Shown here in pieces: positions 1 to 5,620 of a stretch of DNA of 6,800 nt. Source of the stretch: Candidatus Peregrinibacteria bacterium (lineage in GTDB: Bacteria > Patescibacteriota > Gracilibacteria > UBA1369 > LOWO2-01-FULL-3). The stretch lies in NCBI GenBank assembly GCA_014728975.1, contig WJKQ01000086.1, forward strand, positions 1 through 6,800, given 5' to 3'. Numbering within the stretch: the stretch's first letter is position 1; the number at the start of each line of letters is the position of its first letter. The notes below the pieces were generated by a model, which saw nothing but the letters and a program-made list of their open reading frames with translations, ran no database searches and was not told where the DNA came from. The position numbers and the translations under genes are program-made.

Positions 1-2
1 GG

Positions 3-728
3 TATACAAAAGATATTGATGAAGTTTTTGAACTTGTTAAAAAAGGAAAAGCCGTTTATGGAATTATCCCCATCGAAAACAAACTTCATGGAACGATAAG
101 GGAAACACTCGATGCTCTTTTTCATGAGAATGTATACATTGACGATGAAATTAAAATTCCCGTGCATCATTTTTTATTTGCGCTTAAAAATACCAAAAAA
201 CGTGATATTAAAAGGATACTTTCCCATTCCCAGGCTTTGAACCAATGCAAAAAATATCTGAAAAAGAATTTTCCCGAAGCTTCACTGGAGGCTTTTTCAT
301 CAACAGCCTTTGCAACGGAAAAACTTTTAAAATCAAAAAGCCGGTATGTCGCTGTGATAGCGCCGGAAATCGCGGAAGAAAATAAAAAACTGAAAATTCT
401 CGACAAAAATATTGAAGATAAAAAAGGGAACAGCACAATTTTTATTGTCATTAAAAAAGGAAACGTGGTTTCAAAAAAGGGCAAAAAAACTTCAGTTGCT
501 TTTCATTTCAGCAAAGATTCCCCGGGAAGTTTGTTTACGGTATTTAAAGATTTTGCCGATGCCGGTATAAATCTGACCAAAATAGAATCCAGGCCTACAA
601 AAGCACGTTTTGGAGATTATATCTTCTACCTTGATTTTGAAGGCGGTACTTCGGATCCGAAAATAAGAAGAACATTAAGAAATGTAGAAAAAAAAGTGGC
701 AAAGTTAAAAATCCTGGGCAGTTATTGA
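3..728 (+). CDS. pheA: Prephenate dehydratase (PDT + ACT domain), 5' end outside the window
   Basis: Converts prephenate to phenylpyruvate in the cytosol, in the phenylalanine branch. The reading frame is open from the left edge, giving 241 residues. Compared with the usual 270-280 residue family, about 35-40 N-terminal residues (the LGPxGTF region) are missing, so a chorismate mutase fused upstream cannot be excluded. Visible PDT blocks are GIIPIEN followed by HGTIRETLDAL (nt 60-119), SHSQALNQC (222-248) and a STAFATEKL block (about 300-326). A C-terminal ACT domain follows from about nt 486, with SPGSLFTVF and the ESRP motif (585-596), which in this family binds phenylalanine for feedback inhibition. 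Several near-invariant PDT positions differ: PIENS reads PIENK, SHPQ reads SHSQ, and the catalytic TRF reads TIF (435-443; Thr kept, Arg replaced by Ile). The family call is firm, but full activity is less certain. The gene stops with TGA, 6 bases from the convergent purD stop, with no terminator hairpin between them. Confidence 0.9.
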   Translation, partial: YTKDIDEVFELVKKGKAVYGIIPIENKLHGTIRETLDALFHENVYIDDEIKIPVHHFLFALKNTKKRDIKRILSHSQALNQCKKYLKKNFPEASLEAFSSTAFATEKLLKSKSRYVAVIAPEIAEENKKLKILDKNIEDKKGNSTIFIVIKKGNVVSKKGKKTSVAFHFSKDSPGSLFTVFKDFADAGINLTKIESRPTKARFGDYIFYLDFEGGTSDPKIRRTLRNVEKKVAKLKILGSY

Positions 729-734
729 ATTATC

Positions 735-2039
735 TCAAATTTTCATCATTTTTATTCTTTGTTCTATCAATTTTTTTGTACCGATATCTTTTCTATAAAA
801 AACCGGCCCCTTAACGGACCCGACAGCGTTTTGAGCTGATTTTTCAGCCTCTTCCACAGTATCGGCGACACCGACAAACGCCACCGCCCGTGAACCGCTT
901 AAATATAAACTGTCATTTCGCTGATCCACCGACGCGTAATAAACTTTTACGTCAGCCGGTACTTTTCCCATAATTATTTTCTCTCCTTTTACCGGATTAT
1001 CAGGATAACCTTCAGGAACAACGTACTTGCAGACTGTGGCTTTTTTTTCAAACTCGATTTCAACCTGATCAAGCGTTTTATTAATTATCCCCTCACAAAT
1101 ATCAACAAAATCGGTTTTTAAAATGGGAAGAACATTCATCGCTTCGGGATCACCGAAACGGGCATTGTATTCAATCAGACGCACGCCGTTTTTGGTAATA
1201 ATGAATCCTCCGTAAACAATACCTTTGTAATAAATACCGGTTTCCTCAAACAAAGCTTTAACAACTTTTTTATTAATATCGCTGGCTTCATTGACATCAC
1301 GCGCGGTAAGAAAAGGAAGAAGATGATTTTCCATGCTGTAGGAACCCATCCCGCCGGTATTTGGTCCTTTATCGCCTTCAAAAGCGCGTTTATGATCCTG
1401 AACGACCGGCATATCCACTGTATAAGTTCCATCACAAAAACTCATAAGACTAAATTCCTGACCTACAAGTTTTTCCTCGACAACTACACGTCCACTGTCA
1501 ATAAGACATTCTTTTGCATAAGAAATTCCTTCTTCAATGTTTTTTAGATGATCTCCCGAAACTTTCACACCTTTGCCTCCCTTTAAGCCATCGGCTTTAA
1601 CGACAAATTCTTCACCCAGATCAATAAAAAATTCTTCCAGGCCTTCCTCATCGTAAAAAACTTTAAATTTGGGATTTCCGGGAATCTGATATTTTTCCAA
1701 AAGATCGCGTGTAAAAGATTTCGAAGATTCAAGCTGGCCCACCGTTTCCAAAGGCGAGGCACTGTGAATTTCAAGTTCCAGAAGCATATCAACAATTCCG
1801 CAGGCGATAGGCGCTTCCGGACCGATAACCGCGAAATCGGGCCTTATACGGTTTGCAAATTCTGCTATCGCATCTTTATCACAAACATCCGCGACCACAT
1901 ATTCCTCGGAAAGTTTAAATATTCCGGGATTTTTAGCACCGCCCAAAACATAAAGTTCAACATCGTAACGACTATTTTTAAGGCTTTCAGCCATAACATG
2001 TTCTCTCGCTCCATTTCCAATTAAAAGTATTTTTTTCAT
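735..2039 (-). CDS. purD: Phosphoribosylamine--glycine ligase (GAR synthetase)
   Basis: Catalyses step 2 of de novo purine synthesis: phosphoribosylamine + glycine + ATP to GAR, in the cytosol. The 434 residues match the full family length. An N-terminal nucleotide-fold loop GNGAREH (residues 8-14) and VIGPEAP (71-77) are followed by the ATP-grasp core: KADGLKGGKGV (148-158), QDHKRAFEGDKGPNTGGMGS (214-233) and the metal/ATP-binding EYNARFGDPE (290-299). The C-terminal domain has the SRAVAFVG block (383-390). The ATG at 2037-2039 is chosen because MKKILLIGNGAREH is the canonical start. It overlaps the purF stop as ATGA, implying translational coupling to purF, and no Shine-Dalgarno site is present. 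The wording around the active site (ESSKSFTRDLL, IPGNPKF, FEGDKGPNTGGMGSYS) resembles archaeal PurD more than the usual bacterial form, from memory of the family. It is the last gene of the cluster. Confidence 0.96.
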   Translation of the reverse strand: MKKILLIGNGAREHVMAESLKNSRYDVELYVLGGAKNPGIFKLSEEYVVADVCDKDAIAEFANRIRPDFAVIGPEAPIACGIVDMLLELEIHSASPLETVGQLESSKSFTRDLLEKYQIPGNPKFKVFYDEEGLEEFFIDLGEEFVVKADGLKGGKGVKVSGDHLKNIEEGISYAKECLIDSGRVVVEEKLVGQEFSLMSFCDGTYTVDMPVVQDHKRAFEGDKGPNTGGMGSYSMENHLLPFLTARDVNEASDINKKVVKALFEETGIYYKGIVYGGFIITKNGVRLIEYNARFGDPEAMNVLPILKTDFVDICEGIINKTLDQVEIEFEKKATVCKYVVPEGYPDNPVKGEKIIMGKVPADVKVYYASVDQRNDSLYLSGSRAVAFVGVADTVEEAEKSAQNAVGSVKGPVFYRKDIGTKKLIEQRIKMMKI

Positions 2040-3556
2040 ACTAAATTTAATTGACCGTCTGATTCCGTGCCCTCCCCAAGTATACCAACATCGGGTGCGG
2101 GCTCACATTTTTGTTTTTCCTTTAGTCTGGCTTCTGCATGTTTTTTTAGAATACTTTTATCGATATTACCTGTTTTATATTTTTTATTGAAACAGGCCAT
2201 GCAAAAGTCTTTGGGACCTCCTTTTACCATGCAGGATTCAAAAGAATCTTTTAAATCTTCATAAATAAGCGCGTCTGCACCAATAAATTTTTGAATTTCA
2301 TCAACGGTATTACTTGAAGCGATTAATTCCTCTTTTGTGGGGATATCTATGCCGTAAAGGCAGGGACTGATAATCGGAGCGGAATAGGAACAGAAATATA
2401 CTTTTTTCGCGCCCGCATCTTTTACCATCTGAACAATCTGTCTTGAAGTGTTGCCGCGGACAATACTATCATCCACAAGCAAAATTTTCTTGCCTTTAAT
2501 TTCCAGTTTCATCGGATTTAGTTTGTATTTTATGGATTTTTTTCGAATTCTCTGTCCGGGCATAATAAAAGTTCGTCCGATATATCGATTTTTAATCAGC
2601 CCCTCGCGATATTTTATATTTAAAGAATCTGCGAGAGTCAAAGCGGCGGTTCTTGAGGAATCCGGAACCGGCATAACAACATCAATATCAAGATTTGCTT
2701 TTTTAATTTTTTTGGCAAGCCGCCGACCCATTCTTAATCTGGACTTATAAACTGAAATGCTATCCAGAATAGAATCGGGTCTGGAAAAATAAATATATTC
2801 AAAAATACATGGGATATGTTTTTTTCCGGTAAGGACTTTACTGTGAACTTTTCTGTCTTTTTCGGAAATGAATACAACTTCACCTGGTTTTATATCTTTA
2901 ATATACTTAAAACCAAGAATATCCAGAGTAACCGACTCGGATGCAAAAATATAGTCGGTAATAAGACCTTTTTCACGTTTTCCAAAAAGAAGAGGACGTA
3001 TTCCGTAAGGGTCACGAAAAGCTATCATTCCCTGTCTTGCTATATAGGAAACAACACTGTAAGCGCCTTCGGCTCGGGCGAATACACTTTCAACAGCTTT
3101 ATAAATATGTTTGGCTTCCAGACGATCCGCGTTCTGTTTGGTCAAAGCTTTTGTAAAAAGATTTAAAAGAACTTCCGCGTCACTGTCGGAATTAACCAGC
3201 CTGTGATCTTTTTTAAAAATTTCCTCTTTCAAATCATAAGCGTTAAAAACATTCCCGTTGTGCGCCAAAACAACACCAAAAGGAGCCGGCCCGATAAACG
3301 GCTGAATTTCTTCAAGATTACCTTTTCCGATAGTGGCGTATCTCGTATGACCAACACCGGCATATCCTTTCAGTCTTTTCATATGCCTTGTATGAAATAC
3401 ATCCTTAACAAGCCCAAAATCTTTTCTGATGTGAAATCGGTTGTTATATGTAATCATTCCGGCGGCATCCTGACCTCTGTGTTGGAGAGTAACAAGACCG
3501 TCATATACATCCTGGGCAATATAATCATGACCTAAAATTCCAACAATACCACACAT
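2036..3556 (-). CDS. purF: Amidophosphoribosyltransferase, Fe-S type
   Basis: Catalyses the committed first step of purine synthesis: PRPP + glutamine to 5-phosphoribosylamine. It has 506 residues. The N-terminal class II glutaminase domain begins MCGIVGILG, with Cys2 as nucleophile directly after the initiator Met, so Met removal alone would expose it. QHRGQDAAG (25-33), GHTRYAT (69-75), the HNG block (99-101) and NSDSD (122-126) follow. The C-terminal phosphoribosyltransferase domain has PVPDS (296-300) and the PRPP loop VDDSIVRGNT (361-370). Cys250 (CIFEYIYFSRPDS), Cys399 (SPCLYGID), Cys452 and Cys455 (FCMAC) fit the four 4Fe-4S ligands of the Bacillus subtilis enzyme, so the oxygen-sensitive Fe-S form is likely. 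Unlike B. subtilis PurF there is no propeptide. A charged, Gly-rich tail (about 480-506) extends past the usual end. The gene lies 11 bases downstream of folD and overlaps purD by 4 bases. Confidence 0.97.
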   Translation of the reverse strand: MCGIVGILGHDYIAQDVYDGLVTLQHRGQDAAGMITYNNRFHIRKDFGLVKDVFHTRHMKRLKGYAGVGHTRYATIGKGNLEEIQPFIGPAPFGVVLAHNGNVFNAYDLKEEIFKKDHRLVNSDSDAEVLLNLFTKALTKQNADRLEAKHIYKAVESVFARAEGAYSVVSYIARQGMIAFRDPYGIRPLLFGKREKGLITDYIFASESVTLDILGFKYIKDIKPGEVVFISEKDRKVHSKVLTGKKHIPCIFEYIYFSRPDSILDSISVYKSRLRMGRRLAKKIKKANLDIDVVMPVPDSSRTAALTLADSLNIKYREGLIKNRYIGRTFIMPGQRIRKKSIKYKLNPMKLEIKGKKILLVDDSIVRGNTSRQIVQMVKDAGAKKVYFCSYSAPIISPCLYGIDIPTKEELIASSNTVDEIQKFIGADALIYEDLKDSFESCMVKGGPKDFCMACFNKKYKTGNIDKSILKKHAEARLKEKQKCEPAPDVGILGEGTESDGQLNLV

Positions 3557-3567
3557 ATTTTTGTTAA

Positions 3568-4428
3568 TTATAAAATATTATGAATTCTTTTCGCGGCTTT
3601 AATCGTATTTTCCATCAGACATGCGACAGTCATTGGTCCTGCACCTCCCGGCACTGGAGTAATGTATTTTACCTTATCTTTAATGGATTCAAAATCAACA
3701 TCTCCCACAAGTTTTCCGTCTTCAAGACGATTTATACCGATATCAATCACGACCGAATCATCTTTTACCATGTTGGCGGTGATAAGGTTGGGCTTACCGA
3801 CAGCGACACATAAAATATCCGCGTTTTTGGTATGAGAAGATAAATCTTTGGTATGAATATGACAGACGGTTACCGTCGCGTTTCTGTTGAGAAACATGGC
3901 GGCCAGTGGTTTTCCGACCAGATTACTGTGTCCGACAACAACGATATCCTGACCTTCAATTGGTATTTTATAATATTCCAGAAATTTAATCACTCCCATT
4001 GGCGTACATGGCGCCAGATGCTCGAACTTCGTGCTCAAAAACATTTTCCCAAGATTATATGCGGTAAAACCGTCAACATCTTTTTTCGGATCAATGGCGC
4101 GGATCACATCGGGCGTATATATTTTTTCCGGCAGAGGAAGCTGGACTAAAATTCCATGGAATTTTTCATCCTCGTTTAATTCTTTGACTTTTTCGATGAT
4201 TTCTTCGGTTGAAACATCCGTATTATAAGTAAATTGCTCCCATTCGATACCGGTTTTTGCACAAGCTTTTTGTTTTTGTTTAATATAAGAAAGCGAAGCG
4301 GGATCGCGGCCGACAAGAATAACACCAAGTTTTGGATGGACGTGATATTGGTCATGAAGTTTATTAACCTCCTTTTCAAGATTTAGAAGAATTTCTTTTG
4401 ACACTTTACGACCGTCCATTAACGCCAT
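3568..4428 (-). CDS. folD: Bifunctional methylenetetrahydrofolate dehydrogenase / methenyl-THF cyclohydrolase
   Basis: Interconverts 5,10-methylene-THF, 5,10-methenyl-THF and 10-formyl-THF with NAD(P), supplying formyl groups to purine synthesis. From the ATG at 4426-4428 it has 286 residues, the normal FolD length, beginning MALMDGRKVSKEIL. An in-frame GTG at 4467 would add 13 hydrophobic residues not expected in the family and lies in the loop of the upstream hairpin, so it is rejected. Catalytic signatures are SYIKQKQKACAKTGI (47-61; Tyr48 and Lys52), GILVQLPLP (92-100; Gln96), KDVDGF (116-121; Asp119), PCTPMGV (140-146), the Rossmann loop VVVGHSNLVGKPLA (163-176) and ITPVPGGAGPMT (256-267). 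The common GRS of the dinucleotide loop is GHS here, and PGGVGPMT has Ala for Val. His in place of the Arg that contacts the NADP phosphate in some homologues leaves cofactor preference open. It starts the folD-purF-purD part of the cluster. Confidence 0.96.
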   Translation of the reverse strand: MALMDGRKVSKEILLNLEKEVNKLHDQYHVHPKLGVILVGRDPASLSYIKQKQKACAKTGIEWEQFTYNTDVSTEEIIEKVKELNEDEKFHGILVQLPLPEKIYTPDVIRAIDPKKDVDGFTAYNLGKMFLSTKFEHLAPCTPMGVIKFLEYYKIPIEGQDIVVVGHSNLVGKPLAAMFLNRNATVTVCHIHTKDLSSHTKNADILCVAVGKPNLITANMVKDDSVVIDIGINRLEDGKLVGDVDFESIKDKVKYITPVPGGAGPMTVACLMENTIKAAKRIHNIL

Positions 4429-4440
4429 AAAAATAATGAA

Positions 4441-4476
4441 AAAAATAAAGCTTTTTAAACCGCCCACTTAAAAAGC
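4441..4476 (-). terminator. Candidate intrinsic terminator or attenuator between tmk-like gene and folD
   Basis: On the minus strand, 16 bases after the tmk-like stop codon, a perfect 9-bp inverted repeat (GCTTTTTAA at 4476-4468 and TTAAAAAGC at 4458-4450) encloses a 9-base loop, GTGGGCGGT. A T-rich run, TTTATTTTTTT, follows directly. This is the shape of a Rho-independent terminator, but the stem is AT-rich with only two G-C pairs at its base. It could end part of the dut-tmk message before folD, act as an attenuator, or be a processing or stability hairpin. Seen in sequence; the function is inferred. Confidence 0.5.
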
Positions 4477-4484
4477 AATTTTAT

Positions 4485-4511
4485 ATTATATTTACTTTTT
4501 TGGAACGTCAA
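4485..4511 (-). promoter_or_regulatory. Possible internal promoter for folD-purF-purD
   Basis: The minus strand reads TTGACG (4511-4506), 15 bases, then TATAAT (4490-4485), overlapping the last codons of the tmk-like gene. Both hexamers fit sigma-70 consensus well (5/6 and 6/6), but the spacer is shorter than the preferred 17. Transcription would begin near 4478, placing the 9-bp hairpin at the very 5' end of a roughly 50-base leader before the folD ATG. Because TTGACG also encodes part of LVDV, chance occurrence is possible. Confidence 0.35.
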
Positions 4512-5097
4512 CCAGAGATTTTTTAACAATTTTCCATAAGTTTTCCGCTGTACCTTCTATCTTTTTTTGAACCTTAACTCTTTTCCAGTCATATTTTTCC
4601 GCGAGGTGCGAATGAATTTTTTCACATTTTTCTATAAGTTCTTTATTTTGTTCATGAACATGTTTCTCTTCCACTGCATCCATCTGTCTTTTACCTTCCA
4701 TTAATATTGCAAGGTCTTCCTTCAACACTTTGGAATTTATTGTTTCCACCCATTCCTCTTCGAGACCTTTGGCGGTGCCCCAGGCTATCCCTGTACCGGC
4801 ATAATCTTCGGCAATAACAACATATCCTTCTTCCAATAAATTAATTAATTTCGGCTGAAACTGATACCTGTTAATCACATACCACATCTGAAGTTCGTCT
4901 TCTGAAATTTTCTGTTCTTCACGACCCCGAAGAATATCATTAATGAATGATCCACTGGGTTCAACATCGTAAACGGGATACTTCACATAATATGATTTGT
5001 ATCCCTCGTCTTTCAAACGATCAACAAGTAAATGGGCCTGGGTTGTTTTACCGATATTATTTATTCCGTAAATTGTAATAAATTTTCCTTCCCGCAT
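4492..5097 (-). CDS. tmk: Thymidylate kinase-like P-loop kinase (probable dTMP kinase, divergent)
   Basis: Probably phosphorylates dTMP to dTDP with ATP. From the ATG at 5095-5097 it has 201 residues, within the usual 200-215. It starts MREGKFITIYG and leads into the P-loop GINNIGKTTQ (11-20), the standard place for a Tmk Walker A. KYPVYD (39-44) corresponds to the region after strand 2, and LQMWYVINRYQF (69-80) to the substrate-binding helix. The normal DR(Y/H) motif after strand 3 reads EDY (97-99, in VVIAEDYAGTGIAWG). The LID region has no recognisable RxxxDRxE; it reads GKRQMDAVEEKHVHEQN (135-151). Nucleoside or other nucleotide specificity therefore cannot be excluded. An alternative ATG at 5169 has an AGGAGG close upstream, but those bases encode the conserved EEV of dUTPase, and using it would add 24 residues before the P-loop. 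The gene is 7 bases downstream of dut, which supports a thymidylate role. Confidence 0.78.
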   Translation of the reverse strand: MREGKFITIYGINNIGKTTQAHLLVDRLKDEGYKSYYVKYPVYDVEPSGSFINDILRGREEQKISEDELQMWYVINRYQFQPKLINLLEEGYVVIAEDYAGTGIAWGTAKGLEEEWVETINSKVLKEDLAILMEGKRQMDAVEEKHVHEQNKELIEKCEKIHSHLAEKYDWKRVKVQKKIEGTAENLWKIVKKSLVDVPKK

Positions 5098-5104
5098 AAT
5101 TTGA

Positions 5105-5551
5105 TTAATCAATATTTTTGTAACCGCCGGTGCTTCCAAACCCTCCCCGGCTTTTCGTGGAAACTTCATCAACCTCCTCCCATTCAAATTTATCTATTCT
5201 TACAAATACACCCTGAGCAATTTTTTCACCTCTTTCGATCACAACAGGATTATCTTTAAAATTATAAACCATAACTTTGACCTCGTCTTTTGGCCCGCAG
5301 TAGTCGTGATCAATAATACCAAATCCATGGGGCGGAGCCAGACCTTTTTTTGAAGGGGTACTGCTTCTGGAAGCTACCACCAGCATATATTTTGGAGGCA
5401 CCGCTATTATCAAATTAGTTGGTATCAGAGAAATCTCTTTTGGAGGAATGGAACAATACTCCCTTGCAATAATGTCAAATCCGACAGCGCCGTCAGTTTC
5501 ATAAAAAGGCAGTGGAATACTCTTATCGATTCTTTTAATTTTCACTTTCAT
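5105..5551 (-). CDS. dut: Deoxyuridine 5'-triphosphate nucleotidohydrolase (trimeric dUTPase)
   Basis: Hydrolyses dUTP to dUMP + PPi, keeping uracil out of DNA and supplying dUMP for thymidylate synthesis. From the ATG at 5549-5551 it has 148 residues, the normal length for the homotrimeric family. An in-frame TTG at 5575 would add 8 residues and is less likely. The five dUTPase motifs are in order: AVGFDI (22-27), ASRSSTP (60-66), GFGIIDHDYCG (76-86; Asp81 aligns with the catalytic Asp), RGEKIAQ (107-113) and the P-loop-like RGGFGSTGG tail (135-143), which closes over the active site. Motif 2 has SRSST rather than the common PRSGL, and motif 3 has YCG where YRG or YQG is usual; both are tolerable variants. 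It is the first gene of the minus-strand cluster, with a promoter-like sequence about 36 bases upstream. Confidence 0.95.
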   Translation of the reverse strand: MKVKIKRIDKSIPLPFYETDGAVGFDIIAREYCSIPPKEISLIPTNLIIAVPPKYMLVVASRSSTPSKKGLAPPHGFGIIDHDYCGPKDEVKVMVYNFKDNPVVIERGEKIAQGVFVRIDKFEWEEVDEVSTKSRGGFGSTGGYKNID

Positions 5552-5562
5552 AATCAATACTT

Positions 5563-5578
5563 TATTTGTTTGCAAATA
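5563..5578. repeat. Small palindrome, candidate operator in the divergent intergenic region
   Basis: TATTTG (5563-5568) and CAAATA (5573-5578) are a perfect 6-bp inverted repeat around a 4-base centre TTTG. It lies just downstream of the dut -10 candidate and overlaps the -35 candidate of the divergent DUF1385 gene, where a repressor could affect both. In such AT-rich DNA a 6-bp arm can arise by chance. Confidence 0.25.
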
Positions 5579-5594
5579 TAAGATAAATTATATA
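5566..5594 (+). promoter_or_regulatory. Weak promoter candidate for the DUF1385 gene
   Basis: The plus strand reads TTGTTT (5566-5571), 17 bases, then TATATA (5589-5594). Spacing is ideal and the hexamers are moderate. Transcription would start near 5601, leaving about 20 bases before the GTG at 5621. It overlaps the opposite dut promoter candidate. Confidence 0.3.
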
Positions 5595-5614
5595 TGTAAT
5601 GCTAACAATACCAA
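5587..5614 (-). promoter_or_regulatory. Promoter candidate for the dut-tmk(-folD-purF-purD) operon
   Basis: The minus strand reads TTGGTA (5614-5609), 16 bases, then a perfect TATAAT (5592-5587), giving a start near 5580 and a leader of about 28 bases before the dut ATG. This is the best promoter-like element in the window, and it lies where the cluster's promoter should be. The minus strand also contains TATATTTG (5580-5573), which fits the Bacteroidota TAnnTTTG element, but no matching upstream box lies at the right distance. Confidence 0.5.
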
Positions 5615-5620
5615 TTAAAA

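Noticed and set aside
726..2038. Alternative genetic code (TGA as Gly, as in Gracilibacteria)
   Set aside because: TGA ends pheA, purF and purD at positions that fit their families, and the ATGA purF/purD overlap only makes sense if TGA is a stop.
2070..2090. GGGGAGGG on the minus strand as a purD ribosome binding site
   Set aside because: It lies more than 30 bases upstream of the purD ATG, too far, and is explained by Gly-Glu-Gly codons in the PurF tail.
2448..3166. Plus-strand open frames of 100-116 codons opposite purF
   Set aside because: They are antisense shadows of a conserved gene, with unlikely composition and no recognisable motif.
4429..4467. Longer folD starting at GTG 4467
   Set aside because: It adds a hydrophobic 13-residue stretch not expected in FolD and places the start codon in the loop of a strong hairpin. 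The ATG at 4428 gives a normal N-terminus and length.
5098..5187. Longer tmk-like gene starting at TTG 5187 or ATG 5169 (near AGGAGG)
   Set aside because: The extension overlaps the conserved dUTPase C-terminus in another frame, and the P-loop normally lies within about 10 residues of the start. The AGGAGG is explained by dut codons and is only 3 bases from the ATG.
5552..5575. Longer dut starting at TTG 5575
   Set aside because: The 8 added residues have no family support. The ATG at 5551 gives the canonical N-terminus.
5573..5580. TATATTTG as a Bacteroidota-type promoter
   Set aside because: It matches TAnnTTTG, but no upstream TTG box lies at the expected distance. The gene content does not suggest Bacteroidota, and a better TATAAT lies next to it.
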